From contig NZ_MTSB01000007.1 of assembly GCF_002093745.1 (NCBI RefSeq), positions 124,001 to 188,000 on the forward strand: DNA of 64,000 bases, given 5' to 3'. Every line of letters begins with the position of its first letter. Position 1 is the first letter of the stretch. This DNA comes from Pseudomonas graminis. Lineage in GTDB: Bacteria > Pseudomonadota > Gammaproteobacteria > Pseudomonadales > Pseudomonadaceae. This document shows, piece by piece, positions 18,511 through 28,567 of the stretch. Under the pieces are notes generated by a model. That model saw only the letters and a program-made list of their open reading frames with translations. It made no database searches and was not told where the DNA came from. Position numbers and translations under genes: made by a program.

Positions 18511-19707
18511 TCAGCTCGGGCTTCCTGCCCACAGCGCGTCAACGTTCTCCAGCCCCCAATCGTCAGGCGACTCGATTTTCACAATCGCGTCGCATTCTGC
18601 AGCGTCCTCCAGATCGAGTATCTGGGCCGCGAAGGTCTTGCCGGTATGAGCTGACATGAACACCTTCACCTTCGGCTTCAGCAAGGACTGTTCACTCTGG
18701 TCAACCACAATGCCCAACCGTCCGCTTTCCAGCCTTACCAGCGTGCCGACAGGGTAGATGCCCACCGTCTTGACGAAGCTTTGAAACACGCCGTCGTCGA
18801 AGTGACCTTTCCACGACGCCATCTGACGAATCGAATGGGCAACGCCCCAACCCTTTTTGTAAGGCCGGTCGGAGGTGATGGCGTCATACACGTCGCAGAC
18901 CGCGCCCATGCGGGCAAAGAGGCTGATCTGATCGCCCTGCAAGCCATGCGGGTAGCCCGAGCCGTCGACTTTTTCATGGTGATGCAGGCAAACATCCATG
19001 ATCACGTTCGCCACCGGCTGGCTGTTTCTCAGGATATTCACGCCCAGTTCGGGGTGGGCCTTGATCATCTCGAATTCTTCATGGGTCAGCCGTCCGGGTT
19101 TGTTGAGCACTTCCGGGTCGATCATCATTTTGCCGACATCGTGCATCAGCCCCGCCACGCCTGCCTGACGTATCTGTTCGTCCGGCATGCCCATGCGCCT
19201 GGCCAAGGCGACCATCAGTGCGCAGACGGCCACCGAATGCATATAGGTGTATTCGTCGGCCGTCTTCAGGCGCGACAGGCTGATCAGTGCATGGGGGTGA
19301 CGCAGAATCGAGCTGGAGATTTCTTCGACCAGCAATTGCACGTTTTCGGCGTTCATCGCCTTGCCCATGCGCGCTTCGGTGAACATGTTCATGACCGCGT
19401 TCCTGGCCCTGGCGCAGATGGCCCGAGCACGCAGCACTTCCTTGTCGAGGCTGACCGGAGCGGTATCAGACACAGACGTTTCAGGCCCGGAAGAGGCAGG
19501 GGCCGCCACCGGCTCGATCACGCGGCATTTTCCGGTTTCGATCCAGACTTCTTTGGTGCCCGATCTCTGAATGCGCTTCAGCACGTCGGCGTCATCGAGC
19601 ATGACTTCGACCAGGCTGGTCCAGAACGGATCATTGGTCCAGCGGCGGCAGAATTTATGAATATGCATGCCCAGAGCAAGCTGGGTAACGGGTATTTTTT
19701 TCAGCAT
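18511..19707 (-). CDS. HD-GYP domain protein (c-di-GMP phosphodiesterase)
   Basis: A 398-residue cytoplasmic protein. The N-terminal part (residues 1-65, KKIPVTQLALGMHI) is DUF3391-like. The HD-GYP domain follows with GLMHDVGKMMIDPEVLNKPGRLT (HD pair) and HHHEKVDGSGYPHGLQGDQI, where the hallmark GYP is intact, so activity towards c-di-GMP is expected. The last 80 residues form a small additional domain. It is convergent with the MalT-like gene, with only 14 bases between stops. It could tune the c-di-GMP pool sensed by the exopolysaccharide synthase at 52925-55045, but this link is inference. Confidence 0.88.
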   Translation of the reverse strand: MLKKIPVTQLALGMHIHKFCRRWTNDPFWTSLVEVMLDDADVLKRIQRSGTKEVWIETGKCRVIEPVAAPASSGPETSVSDTAPVSLDKEVLRARAICARARNAVMNMFTEARMGKAMNAENVQLLVEEISSSILRHPHALISLSRLKTADEYTYMHSVAVCALMVALARRMGMPDEQIRQAGVAGLMHDVGKMMIDPEVLNKPGRLTHEEFEMIKAHPELGVNILRNSQPVANVIMDVCLHHHEKVDGSGYPHGLQGDQISLFARMGAVCDVYDAITSDRPYKKGWGVAHSIRQMASWKGHFDDGVFQSFVKTVGIYPVGTLVRLESGRLGIVVDQSEQSLLKPKVKVFMSAHTGKTFAAQILDLEDAAECDAIVKIESPDDWGLENVDALWAGSPS

Positions 19708-19995
19708 ATCCAGATACCCATGTGCAGGGACATGGGCGATGAGAAAGGGAAACTGCGCGTCTTTGATCGACTGCCAGGGTGGGCCAGCAGCGGGTGTTTG
19801 TGATTGATCGACATGATTTCACCTCGTTGACTTCAAGGATCGTCCTGATCTCAATATGCCAGTATACGGGGCTGACAGGGAAAAAATCATGTCTATTTAT
19901 TGTGCGTCAACAACTCGTAGAAGGCCTCTGCCTGCGTGAAGCGAAACACACAATGCGCGGGTTTTCTGACGTTGCCATGCAATGAAACACCGTCC
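19708..19995. other. Intergenic region before the HD-GYP gene
   Basis: About 290 bases lie between the end of rutF and the start of the HD-GYP gene, both on -. It should contain the HD-GYP promoter. No protein gene, repeat or clear terminator for the rut operon was identified. Confidence 0.4.
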
Positions 19996-20541
19996 TCAGA
20001 GCGTGGCGGCTGTGCCCGGCAGGTGATGGTATCGGCGGCCGAAATACACAAGCGCGTCAGATTCGCTTTGATGCCTGATATCCAGTACTTCACAAAAAAG
20101 AATGTCATGAGTGCCGACGCTGACTGATTGAGTCACCTTGCAGTCGAGCGCCAGTCTGGCACCGTCCAGTATGGGCGCGCCGCTCACTCCGCTTTCCCAA
20201 CGGCCCGCGGCAAAACGTTCCGGCTGTGAGGTTTTGCCGCCAAACAGGTTGGACAATTCCTGCTGACTGTTCCCCAAGGTGTTGACGCACAGCGTGCCGT
20301 TACCGATGAAGGTGTCATAAACCGACGCACTTCGATTGATGCAGACCAACAGTGTCGGTGGCTGGTCCGTCACGCTGCACACCGCCGTAGCAGTAAAGCC
20401 GGCTCGTCCGCCAGGGCCGTCGGTGGTGATGATATTGACCGCTGCGGCAAGGCCGGACATGGCCTCGCGAAAGGCCGACTGGCTTACCGCTGCGCGGTCG
20501 GCGGGCAGGATCGGACTGGTTTGATCTGGATGGGCGGGCAT
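19996..20541 (-). CDS. rutF: Flavin reductase RutF
   Basis: A 181-residue NADH:FMN reductase that supplies reduced FMN to the RutA oxygenase. The flavin-reductase fold is visible in [45 protein letters not shown] and the terminal [12 protein letters not shown]. It is the last gene of the rutABCDF operon, 26 bases after rutD. In E. coli rutE separates rutD and rutF; no rutE is present here. Confidence 0.88.
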   Translation of the reverse strand: MPAHPDQTSPILPADRAAVSQSAFREAMSGLAAAVNIITTDGPGGRAGFTATAVCSVTDQPPTLLVCINRSASVYDTFIGNGTLCVNTLGNSQQELSNLFGGKTSQPERFAAGRWESGVSGAPILDGARLALDCKVTQSVSVGTHDILFCEVLDIRHQSESDALVYFGRRYHHLPGTAATL

Positions 20542-20567
20542 GGCGAGATTCCTTTCAGAAAGGGCAT

Positions 20568-21383
20568 TCAGACTTCGTGCGTAAAGTGGCTGCGCTCGCC
20601 GACTTTTCGGACCGAGCCCAGAAAATCGAGAACAGCCCGTTGAAAAGGCGGCGGGTCGCTGATGCTTGAGGCGTGGCCGCCATATTCCAGCAGCACCAGC
20701 CTGGCATCCGGCAGCGTTTCGGCCATATGCCGGGATTGTTGCCAGGGCACCAACATGTCGTCGCGGTTGGCAATCAGCAGGGTCGGGACGTGAATATCAG
20801 CCAGGTCGGTTTCGACGTTGAACGTCTCCAGTGCATTGATGCGGCGCAGAAGGTTCTCGGTGTCGGGAAAATGCGCCAGCGCGTGAGCTTCGTCATCGGC
20901 CAGCCGGGTGCTGTTGGCGGCAATCCAGTCGGCCGGGTACAGAAACAGCGCCTGTGCCTGCACATAGGCGTGCGGCCCGCTGTCCAGCAGCAGTTTCTTG
21001 CGGATGGAAAAACAGCGTGCGCTGTGCGGGTTCGGACGGCTCCAGGCATTGATCAGCACCTGGCTTTGCAATAATTTCGGGCGTAACAGGGCCAGTTCGA
21101 GACCGACCAGCCCACCCAGCGCATGGCCCATGAAGTGGAAGTGCCGGATGCCGAGCGAGTCGAGCAGGGTCAGCAATTCGACCGCCATGTGGCGGATCGA
21201 GTATTCAGGCGACAGGACCGCAGGGCTGCGCCCGGTGCCCGCGTGATCGTAAACCAGAACATCATGGTCGCGGGTCAGCACCGCCAGGTCGTCCGCCCAA
21301 TAACGGCTGGACCCGCCCAGCCCGGAGCTGAGCACCAGCAGCGGCGCGTCGGCGTGCTGGCAACGGTGAATTTCATGGTACAT
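20568..21383 (-). CDS. rutD: RutD, aminoacrylate hydrolase-type alpha/beta hydrolase
   Basis: A 271-residue alpha/beta hydrolase of the pyrimidine-degradation pathway, proposed to speed 3-aminoacrylate breakdown. [18 protein letters not shown] gives the oxyanion region; the nucleophile-elbow segment reads [15 protein letters not shown], with Ala in the usual Ser place (GHALGG) as I recall for RutD. The start at 21383 has GGGAGAA upstream. The last residues ([16 protein letters not shown]) are encoded by a repeated hairpin element, so the tail appears to be added by repeat invasion. Confidence 0.85.
   Translation of the reverse strand: MYHEIHRCQHADAPLLVLSSGLGGSSRYWADDLAVLTRDHDVLVYDHAGTGRSPAVLSPEYSIRHMAVELLTLLDSLGIRHFHFMGHALGGLVGLELALLRPKLLQSQVLINAWSRPNPHSARCFSIRKKLLLDSGPHAYVQAQALFLYPADWIAANSTRLADDEAHALAHFPDTENLLRRINALETFNVETDLADIHVPTLLIANRDDMLVPWQQSRHMAETLPDARLVLLEYGGHASSISDPPPFQRAVLDFLGSVRKVGERSHFTHEV
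20583..20610. repeat. Hairpin repeat inside the 3' end of rutD
   Basis: AAAGT and ACTTT flank GGCTGCGCTCGCCG. The element matches most bases of the stronger hairpin at 60591-60632, whose stems are 14 bases. It is read through in the rutD frame and encodes the KVGERSHF part of its tail. Confidence 0.6.
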
Positions 21384-21442
21384 GCGCGTTCTCCCGGGCG
21401 GGCTTAAGGTCGGTTTTAGGGGCGGCTTTTTGATAGGCGTGT

Positions 21443-21826
21443 TCAGCCGATGTGGGCAATGCTGGCGATTTCGATCAGGGCTTCGGGTTTCACCAGTCCG
21501 CACTGGATGCAGTAACGGGCCGGCTTCTCGCCTGCGAAGTATTCGGCGTACACCTCGTTGACCTTGGCGTAGTCGGCCCAGTCGCGGATCATGATCATGT
21601 TGAAGGTGACGTCGTCCATCGTGCCGCCGGCGGTTTCGACCACGCTTTTGATGGTTTCCAGCACATGACGGGTCTGCGCGGTCGCGTCGCCGACATGCAC
21701 CACGTTGTTGTCCTTGTCGAACGGCAAGGTGCCCGAGACATACAGCACGCCATCGGCCATCGAACCCGGCACAAACGGGGCAATGGGCTTGGTGGTACCG
21801 GCAGGGATAATCGCTTTCTTGGTCAT
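21443..21826 (-). CDS. rutC: RutC, RidA-family aminoacrylate deaminase
   Basis: A 127-residue YjgF/RidA-family protein ([33 protein letters not shown] ... [25 protein letters not shown]), thought to convert 3-aminoacrylate to malonic semialdehyde. The start at 21826 has GAGGACC upstream. It lies 19 bases after rutB in the operon. Longer readings of the frame overlap rutB and are rejected. Confidence 0.9.
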   Translation of the reverse strand: MTKKAIIPAGTTKPIAPFVPGSMADGVLYVSGTLPFDKDNNVVHVGDATAQTRHVLETIKSVVETAGGTMDDVTFNMIMIRDWADYAKVNEVYAEYFAGEKPARYCIQCGLVKPEALIEIASIAHIG

Positions 21827-21845
21827 GCAGAGGTCCTCACGAAGG

Positions 21846-22577
21846 TTACCCGACAGGGCTGAAAGTGGTGCAGAAGTCGTCGACGCTGGATACCCAGCCG
21901 AAGAAGGTTTCGATGTTGAACAGCGCGGCCTGCTGAGCGAATTCCGGACCTGCCTGATGGGTGGCATCCGCCAGTACCACGCCGAAATACTCCAGATGGA
22001 AGCCGTCGCGCAGGGTCGATTCGACGCAGACATTGGTCGCGATGCCGGTAAACACCAGGTTGCGGATGCCTCGGCTGCGCAACACGCTGTCGAAGCTGGA
22101 GTTGAAGAAGCCGCTGTAACGGATCTTCGGCACCACAATGTCGCCGGGTTGGGGTGTCAGTTCATCGACCAGTTGATAGTCCCAGCCGCCCTTGGCCAGC
22201 AATTGCCCCTCGAGCTCAGGGCGCTTGCGCATGGTTTTCAGTGCGTTGGACTTGTGCCAGTTCGGCGAACCGGGGCCGCCGGCCTCGACATACGCCGGGT
22301 CCCAGCCGTTCTGGAAAAAGATCACCGGAATGCCGACGGCCCGTGCCGCAGCGCAGGCCTTTTTGATATTGGCGATGACCGGTCCGGTGCTGCTCACGTC
22401 GAAACCGGCCAGGTCCAGGTAGCCGCCGAGCGAGGCGTAGGCATTCTGCATGTCGACCACCACCAGCGCTGTTTCCCCGAGCTTCATGCGCAGTGCCTCG
22501 GGGCGGGCGGGCAGCACGCGGGCGGGGTGCGGGTCCAGCGGCAGGTCGACGCCTGCGACCGTTGCCGGAGCGTTCAT
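21846..22577 (-). CDS. rutB: RutB, ureidoacrylate amidohydrolase
   Basis: A 243-residue isochorismatase-fold hydrolase that cleaves ureidoacrylate made by RutA. The catalytic triad region is visible: Asp in [14 protein letters not shown], Lys in [11 protein letters not shown] and Cys in [16 protein letters not shown]. The ATG at 22577 overlaps the rutA stop by one base (TGATG), and AGGAGG lies seven bases upstream, indicating tight coupling; a GTG at 22580 is possible but less well placed. Confidence 0.92.
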   Translation of the reverse strand: MNAPATVAGVDLPLDPHPARVLPARPEALRMKLGETALVVVDMQNAYASLGGYLDLAGFDVSSTGPVIANIKKACAAARAVGIPVIFFQNGWDPAYVEAGGPGSPNWHKSNALKTMRKRPELEGQLLAKGGWDYQLVDELTPQPGDIVVPKIRYSGFFNSSFDSVLRSRGIRNLVFTGIATNVCVESTLRDGFHLEYFGVVLADATHQAGPEFAQQAALFNIETFFGWVSSVDDFCTTFSPVG

Positions 22578-23659
22578 CACACCACCTCCTTGAGCTGGGT
22601 GATGTGCTTGCGGCTGGTCATCAGCGGCTGGATCTTCTGCCCGAAATCTTCGACGCCTTTCACGAAATCATCGAAGGTCAGCATCACGCCCTGAGTGCCC
22701 GGCACGTTGGCGACCTCGTCGAGCATCTTCGCCACAGTGGCCCAGGACCCCACCAGCGTGCCCATGTTGATGTTGACCGCCGACGTCGGGTCGGCCATCT
22801 GCCGCAGGTTCGAGCCTGCGCTTTTGTCCGCTGCGCCTTTTTCGCTCAGCCAGGCAATGGCTTCTTCGTCGGCGCCGGCCTTGATGTGTTCCCAGCGAGC
22901 GCGTGCGGCCTCATCGGTGTCGTCGGCAATGATCATGAACAGCACGCACGAGGTGACGTTGCGACCGGTCTGCGCGTTGGCTTCGATCAGTTTCTGTGCG
23001 GTCGGCGCAAACGCGGTGGGGGTGTTCACGCCTTTGCCGAAGCAGAAGTTGTAGTCGGCGTATTGCGCCGAAAACGCCATGCCGGCTTCGCTCTGGCCGG
23101 CGCAGATCAGCTTCATATCGGCCTGTGGGCGCGGGCTGACGCGGCAGTCCTGCATGCTGAAATGCTCGCCTTTGAAGTCGCTGCGGCCGTTGGCCCACAG
23201 GTCGCGCAACACCTGGGCGTATTCGGCGAGGTACTCGTAACGGGTGTGGAAAAACTCGTCACCGGGCCAAAGGCCCATCTGCTCGTACTCAGGCTTTTGC
23301 CAGCCGGTGACCAGGTTGATCCCGAAGCGACCGTTGGAGATCGAGTCAATGGTCGAGGCCATGCGCGCGGCGATGGCAGGCGGAATGGTCAGGGTGGCGA
23401 CGGTGGCGAACAGCTGGATCTTGCTGGTCACGGCCGCCAGCCCGGCCATCAGCGTGAACGATTCCAGGTTGTGCTCCCAGAACGCTGTCTTGCCGCCAAA
23501 ACCACGCAGTTTGATCATCGATAACGCAAAGTCGAAACCGTAGCCTTCGGCCTTCTGCACGATCTGTTTGTTCAGCTCGAACGTCGGCATGTACTGCGGT
23601 GCATGGCTTGAAATCAGCCAGCCGTTGTTGCCGATAGGGATGAAGATACCAATGTCCAT
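22577..23659 (-). CDS. rutA: RutA, pyrimidine monooxygenase
   Basis: A 360-residue luciferase-family flavin oxygenase that opens the uracil ring at N3-C4 using FMN and O2. The start [17 protein letters not shown] and [22 protein letters not shown] are RutA signatures. The start at 23659 is chosen because GAGG sits six bases upstream; an upstream ATG at 23716 lacks a ribosome site. It is the first gene of the rut operon and divergent from rutR, with an operator palindrome between them. Confidence 0.92.
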   Translation of the reverse strand: MDIGIFIPIGNNGWLISSHAPQYMPTFELNKQIVQKAEGYGFDFALSMIKLRGFGGKTAFWEHNLESFTLMAGLAAVTSKIQLFATVATLTIPPAIAARMASTIDSISNGRFGINLVTGWQKPEYEQMGLWPGDEFFHTRYEYLAEYAQVLRDLWANGRSDFKGEHFSMQDCRVSPRPQADMKLICAGQSEAGMAFSAQYADYNFCFGKGVNTPTAFAPTAQKLIEANAQTGRNVTSCVLFMIIADDTDEAARARWEHIKAGADEEAIAWLSEKGAADKSAGSNLRQMADPTSAVNINMGTLVGSWATVAKMLDEVANVPGTQGVMLTFDDFVKGVEDFGQKIQPLMTSRKHITQLKEVV

Positions 23660-23776
23660 ATGAGGCCTCTCTGCGTGGGTCGATGCGTGCCAAGGCACTT
23701 GAATCGTCGTTTGCATTAAGCGGGCCAGAATTTTTTAGCGTTTTTATTCAACACGTTACGAATTCATGCTGCTTGT

Positions 23777-23796
23777 TTCAGACCATTTGGTCTGAA
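23777..23796. promoter_or_regulatory. RutR-type operator (perfect palindrome)
   Basis: TTCAGACCATTTGGTCTGAA is a perfect 20-base palindrome in the rutA-rutR gap. Its core GACCA-N2-TGGTC matches the E. coli RutR consensus TTGACCA-N2-TGGTCAA. It should let RutR repress rutA and perhaps its own gene until uracil or thymine binds. Confidence 0.85.
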
Positions 23797-23918
23797 TCAG
23801 AGCACTTGGTTTGTGCGGCGCGCACGCAGATGGGGCAGCGCTTGCCGGACGGTCGGGTCGTATCGACAAAACGGCTGCGCCCGTTAAGATGCCCGCTCAT
23901 TTCGGCATCACTGGATGG

Positions 23919-24647
23919 ATGTGCGTGAACAGAAAACCTCCCGTGACGGAGTCCGCGAGCAAGCGCGTAGGCAAGGTCAAGCCTGATACGGTGGTCAAGG
24001 CCACCCGTGAACCCAGCGCCACGTCGCTGAAACGGCGCATGCGTCTGATGGAAGGCAAGCGCACGCAGATTCTCGATGCGGCGCTGGAGGTCTTTTCCCG
24101 CTACGGCGTACATGGCAGCAGCCTGGATCAAGTGGCGAGCCTGGCGGACGTGTCCAAGACCAACCTGCTGTATTACTTCAGCAGCAAGGACGACCTGTAC
24201 CTGAATGTGTTGCGTCAGTTACTGGAGGTCTGGCTCCGCCCGCTGATGAACTTCACCGCCGATAAAGACCCGGTGCAGGCCATCGGAACCTATATCCGGA
24301 CCAAGCTGGAGATGTCCCGTGATCATCCGGCCGAATCACGGTTGTTCTGCATGGAGGTGATGCAGGGCGCCCCGCTGATTCACGGCGAGTTGCAGCACCC
24401 GTTGCGCGATGCAGTGCAGGCCAAGGTGGCGGTGATCCAGCACTGGATCGACAGCGGCCAGTTGGCGCCGATCAACCCGCATCACCTGATTTTCTCCCTG
24501 TGGGCGACCACCCAGCATTACGCCGATTTCCGCACTCAGGTCGAGGCCGTTACCGGAAGGACACTGGATGATCCGGCGTTTTTCGAGGAAGTGCTGGCGA
24601 GCCTGCGCAGCATGATCCTGGACGGAATCCTGCCGCGTACGCCCTGA
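23919..24647 (+). CDS. rutR: TetR-family pyrimidine regulator RutR
   Basis: A 242-residue TetR-family repressor. The helix-turn-helix region is RTQILDAALEVFSRYGVHGSSLDQVASLADVSKTNLLYYFSSKDDLYLNVL, preceded by a basic N-terminal arm of about 45 residues. The C-terminal region (FTADKDPVQAIGTYIRTKLEMSRDHPAESRLF) follows RutR, which senses uracil and thymine. The ATG at 23919 (MCVNRKPP) is my choice; a GTG two codons on is possible. It stands between the rut operon and an ABC importer, with operator-like sequences on both sides. Confidence 0.88.
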   Translation: MCVNRKPPVTESASKRVGKVKPDTVVKATREPSATSLKRRMRLMEGKRTQILDAALEVFSRYGVHGSSLDQVASLADVSKTNLLYYFSSKDDLYLNVLRQLLEVWLRPLMNFTADKDPVQAIGTYIRTKLEMSRDHPAESRLFCMEVMQGAPLIHGELQHPLRDAVQAKVAVIQHWIDSGQLAPINPHHLIFSLWATTQHYADFRTQVEAVTGRTLDDPAFFEEVLASLRSMILDGILPRTP

Positions 24648-24701
24648 AAACAGCGCTTGCTCCGGCGCACGCACTTCGGACGCGCAGCGAATGGGCGGCA
24701 T

Positions 24702-24741
24702 GCACAAACCAAGTGCTCTGATTCGGACCATTTGATCTGTT
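24702..24741. promoter_or_regulatory. Second RutR-like operator and inverted copy of the rutA-rutR element
   Basis: Bases 24702-24724 are an exact reverse copy of 23794-23816 (23 bases). They run into TTCGGACCATTTGATCTGTT (24722-24741), a degenerate form of the palindrome at 23777-23796. It lies 125 bases before the ABC-transporter operon, so RutR control of that operon is likely. Confidence 0.7.
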
Positions 24742-24865
24742 TTTGGTGGCGCATTCGAGTCAGGTCGCTGTTCCAGAGCGTTTTCCCGGGTAGTGGCATG
24801 GATGCTGCTAATGCCCTGTGTGCCCAGACCGGGCGCTCATCGGCCATTACCCTCAGGAAACGTCT

Positions 24866-25957
24866 ATGTACAAGAAACTGTTGCCCGGGACATTGTGTGC
24901 GGCGGTAGCGTTCGGGGCCGCTGGCTTCGCTCAGGCCGAGGGCTTGACCCTCAAGGGGCCTGCGAAAATCGCCATGGTCTACATCAGCCCGCGCAATGAC
25001 GGCGGCTGGACTCAGGCATTCGATGAGGCGCGCCTCAAGCTGGAAAAGGATCTGGACACAAAAATCCAGTTCGTGGAAAGCGTGCCCGAAAATGCCGCAG
25101 CCATCACGCCGGTGGTCGACCGACTCATCGCGCGCGGCGCCAATGTCATCGTGGGCACCGCGTTCGGCTACTCCGACACCTTCCTCACGCTGGCGAAAAA
25201 ATACCCTGACGTGGCGTTTCTGAACGGCTCGGGCACCACCAATGCGCCCAATCTCGAATCGTTTTACGGACGCACCTACGAGAGCCAGTACCTGTGCGGC
25301 ATGGCGGCAGGCGCTGCGTCGAAGACCGGCAAGCTGGGTTTCGTTGCCGCCAACCCGTTTGGCCAGGTCAACTGGACCATCAACGCGTATGAAATGGGCG
25401 CGAAGCAGATCAACCCGCAAGCCACCGTCACGGTGGTCTATACCGGCGCCTGGAACGACCCGGTCAAAGAGCGCGCCGCGACCATGGCGTTGATCGACAA
25501 CGGCGTCGATGTGGTCGGCCAGCACGTCGACAGCCCGACCCCACAGATCGTCGCTCAGGAGCGTGGCATTCATGGCACCGGTCACCATCGCGACCTGAGT
25601 GAGTTCGCCCCCAAAGCGACCGTTTGCTCATCGGTCTGGGTCTGGGACCGGTTTCTCGGGCCGGAGCTGAAGAAAATCATCGCCGGCAACTGGGTCCCGG
25701 CCGCCAATGGCGCGCTGCTGTCGATGCAGCAGGGCGGCACCGACATCACCTTGACCAACGACTCGATCATTTCCGCGGATAACCGCAAGCAGATCGAGGC
25801 CGAACGCGCTGAACTGCTGGCAGGCAAGAAAATCGTCTACAGCGGGCCGCTGGCGGATCGCGACGGCAAGGAGCGTGTGGCGGCCGGTCAGCAGTTGTCC
25901 GACCCGGACCTCTGGAAAATGGACTGGTTTGTCGAAGGCGTGAAGACTCAGCAATGA
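24866..25957 (+). CDS. BMP-family substrate-binding protein of a nucleoside/nucleobase ABC importer
   Basis: A 363-residue periplasmic protein with signal LLPGTLCAAVAFGAAGFAQAEG. KIAMVYISPRNDGGWTQAFDEA and the IGTAFGYSD segment fit the basic membrane protein (BMP/PnrA) family, whose characterised members bind nucleosides or related compounds. AGGA lies seven bases before the ATG at 24866. It overlaps the ATPase gene by four bases. Given the RutR-like operator, uracil, thymine or their nucleosides are the likely ligands, which is inference. Confidence 0.87.
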   Translation: MYKKLLPGTLCAAVAFGAAGFAQAEGLTLKGPAKIAMVYISPRNDGGWTQAFDEARLKLEKDLDTKIQFVESVPENAAAITPVVDRLIARGANVIVGTAFGYSDTFLTLAKKYPDVAFLNGSGTTNAPNLESFYGRTYESQYLCGMAAGAASKTGKLGFVAANPFGQVNWTINAYEMGAKQINPQATVTVVYTGAWNDPVKERAATMALIDNGVDVVGQHVDSPTPQIVAQERGIHGTGHHRDLSEFAPKATVCSSVWVWDRFLGPELKKIIAGNWVPAANGALLSMQQGGTDITLTNDSIISADNRKQIEAERAELLAGKKIVYSGPLADRDGKERVAAGQQLSDPDLWKMDWFVEGVKTQQ

Positions 25958-27465
25958 GTCAGGTCAACGCGCTGCAACTCACCGGTATCAGCAAGTCGTT
26001 CGATGGTTTCAAGGCGCTGATCGATGCCGATTTCACTGCGTGTTGGGGCGAAGTGCATGCGCTGCTGGGCGAGAATGGTGCAGGCAAGTCTTCGCTGATG
26101 AATATTGCAGCGGGCCTTTATGCGCCGGAAACCGGCACGCTGATGCTGGACGACAACCCGGTTCAGCTTCAAGGCCCGAAAGACGCCAGCCGTTACCGGA
26201 TTGGCATGGTTCACCAGCACTTCAAACTGGTGAAGCCCTTTACGGTGGCGCAGAACATCCTGTTGGCATTGCCCGAGCAACCCGGCGAAGGCAGTTATCG
26301 CAAGCGTCTGCGCGCGCTGGAGCAGGACATTGTCGGCAAGGCTGAAGCGCTGGGTTTCGTGATCGACCCGACCCGGACCGTCGACAGCCTGTCGGTGGCT
26401 GAACAGCAGCGCGTCGAGATTCTCAAAGTACTGCTGGCCGGTGCCCGCATTCTGATTCTCGATGAGCCGACCGCGGTGCTGACCGATCAGGAAGCCGAAC
26501 GCTTGCTGCTTACCGTGCAGGCCTTTGCACGGCAAGGCGCTGCGGTGATTCTGGTGACGCACAAGATGGCCGACGTCAAACGCTACGCCGACCGTGTGAC
26601 CGTGATGCGGGGCGGGCGCACGATACAAACGCTTGATCCGCAGGGCGTCAGCGTCGAGCAACTGGTGCAGTTGACGGTGGGCGAATCGGTGCCGGTCGGC
26701 GAGCATCATCCTGCAACGCCGGGCGAAGTCCGGTTGCAGGTGAAGGATTTGCACAGCATCGGCAACCGTGCGCTCAACGGCGTGAACATGACCTTGCGTG
26801 CCGGGCAGATCTACGGCCTTGCAGGCGTCGGCGGCAACGGTCAGGCGGAACTGGCCAATGCGCTGATGGGGCTGCCGCAACCCACCGAGGGTGACATTCA
26901 GCTGACGTCCTTTGGCGACCTGCGCACCGCCTCGGCCGAGCAGCGTCGGCAACTGCGCATTGCTTCGATCCCGGCGGATCGTTACGGCGCAGCGCTGGCG
27001 GGTTCGCTGTCGGTGGCGGAGAACTTCGGCATCGGCAACCTTCACAGCGGCCAGTACGGCTCGTTCTGGCGGCTGGGTTACAAACGTTTGAAGCAGGACG
27101 CACAGCGTGCTGTGGATGCGTTCGACGTGCAGGGCGTGCGCTCTCTCGACCAGAAAGCCGCCCTGTTGTCGGGCGGCAACGCACAGAAGCTGGTGATCGC
27201 ACGGGAGTTCAGCCGTGATCCACAATTGGTGCTGGTTCACAGCCCGAGTCGCGGCCTGGATGTACGCGCCACCCACGCGGTGCATGGCCGGTTGCGAGCC
27301 GCACGGGATGCGGGCGCTGCGGTGCTGGTGATCAGCGAAGACCTTGATGAAGTATTGGCCCTGGCTGACCGTATCGGCGTGATGAATGGCGGGCGAATCG
27401 TCGCCGAATTCGATCATCCTGCCGACCGTCAGGCCATTGGCAAAGCGATGGTGAGCCATGACTGA
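25954..27465 (+). CDS. ABC importer ATPase (two ABC domains)
   Basis: A 503-residue ATPase of the sugar/nucleoside importer type with two nucleotide-binding domains. Domain 1 has GENGAGKSSL, the signature region LSVAEQQRVEILKVL and LILDEPTAVLT. Domain 2 has a degenerate P-loop (GVGGNGQAEL) but signature LSGGNAQKLVIARE and VHSPSRGLD. The start overlaps the binding-protein gene (ATGA). It energises the permeases encoded next. Confidence 0.92.
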   Translation: MSQVNALQLTGISKSFDGFKALIDADFTACWGEVHALLGENGAGKSSLMNIAAGLYAPETGTLMLDDNPVQLQGPKDASRYRIGMVHQHFKLVKPFTVAQNILLALPEQPGEGSYRKRLRALEQDIVGKAEALGFVIDPTRTVDSLSVAEQQRVEILKVLLAGARILILDEPTAVLTDQEAERLLLTVQAFARQGAAVILVTHKMADVKRYADRVTVMRGGRTIQTLDPQGVSVEQLVQLTVGESVPVGEHHPATPGEVRLQVKDLHSIGNRALNGVNMTLRAGQIYGLAGVGGNGQAELANALMGLPQPTEGDIQLTSFGDLRTASAEQRRQLRIASIPADRYGAALAGSLSVAENFGIGNLHSGQYGSFWRLGYKRLKQDAQRAVDAFDVQGVRSLDQKAALLSGGNAQKLVIAREFSRDPQLVLVHSPSRGLDVRATHAVHGRLRAARDAGAAVLVISEDLDEVLALADRIGVMNGGRIVAEFDHPADRQAIGKAMVSHD

Positions 27466-28567
27466 ATCAATGCAATCTCCGACCGCTGCACGGCAGCCTT
27501 TGCTGGCGCGACGTTACACGCTGGAACTTCGTCAGCAGACCGGCTGGCCGTTGCAGGCGTCGATCATTGGAGTGGCATTGCTGATCGGATTGGCGATCTG
27601 CACCGCGATCCTGATTCTCGCCGGCGTGCCTGCGGACGAATTACTCAACGAGTTCGTTGTTCAGACAGTGTTCGATGCGCAGAACATCAAGGCGGTGCTG
27701 TTTCAGGCTTCGCCGATGATCATGGTGGGGCTGGCCGGTTGCATGGCGTTTCGTGCGCGTTTCTGGAACCTGGGCCTGGAAGGCCAGATGATCTGGGGCG
27801 CAATCGGTGCCACGGCGATCTCGTTGTTTCAGGTGGGACCAGAGTCTTTGCGCCTGCCGCTGATGATGATTACAGCGGTGATCTGCGGGTTACTGTGGAG
27901 CCTGGGGCCGGTGCTGTTGAAGCTTAAGTGGCAGGTCAACGAGATCATCTCGACCCTGATGCTCAATTACATCGCCGCCAACTTCCTGCTGCATCTGGTG
28001 TACGGCAGTTGGAAAGACCCGCGAGACAATTTTCCTTACTCGCCTGCATTCCAGAGCTTCGAGCGTCTGCCCGACCTGTTTGCCGGGTACAACGCAGCGA
28101 TTCTCCTGGCGTGGCTGGTCACCGGTCTGACCCTGTGGTTTGTCGGCATCTCGCGCGCCGGCCTGTACCTGCGCTTCGTTGATGCCAACCCGAAAGTCGC
28201 TGCCGCCGTGGGCGTGCCTGTGCGCAAAATGATCATTGGCACCGTGCTGCTGTCCGGCGGCCTGGCGGGTTTGGCAGGTTTTGTTGTGACCTCGGGGCAG
28301 GAAGGCCGCCTGACTCAGTCGTTCTATCAGGGCTACGGCTTTTCCGGGATTCTCATCGCCTTTCTGGCTCGCAACAATCCGGTCGCCGCCACTGTTGTCG
28401 CGCTGCTGATTGCCATGCTGTTTGTCGCCGGGCGCAACTTGCAGGTGTTCTATCAGATCCCGTTTTCGATGGTGCAACTGATTCAGGCCATCCTGGTGAT
28501 CTGCGTTGCGTCGTCCGACTTTTTCATCCGCCATCGGCTGCGGCGCATTCAGGCAGGGGAACGTTGA
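27458..28567 (+). CDS. ABC importer permease 1 (BPD_transp_2 type)
   Basis: A 369-residue membrane protein with about nine to ten segments. The GLAGCMAFRARFWNLGLEGQMIWGAIGA segment is the family hallmark of RbsC/NupP-type permeases. It overlaps the ATPase gene by eight bases and the next permease by one, so all four genes form one transcription unit. It pairs with the second permease to form the pore. Confidence 0.9.
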   Translation: MTESMQSPTAARQPLLARRYTLELRQQTGWPLQASIIGVALLIGLAICTAILILAGVPADELLNEFVVQTVFDAQNIKAVLFQASPMIMVGLAGCMAFRARFWNLGLEGQMIWGAIGATAISLFQVGPESLRLPLMMITAVICGLLWSLGPVLLKLKWQVNEIISTLMLNYIAANFLLHLVYGSWKDPRDNFPYSPAFQSFERLPDLFAGYNAAILLAWLVTGLTLWFVGISRAGLYLRFVDANPKVAAAVGVPVRKMIIGTVLLSGGLAGLAGFVVTSGQEGRLTQSFYQGYGFSGILIAFLARNNPVAATVVALLIAMLFVAGRNLQVFYQIPFSMVQLIQAILVICVASSDFFIRHRLRRIQAGER

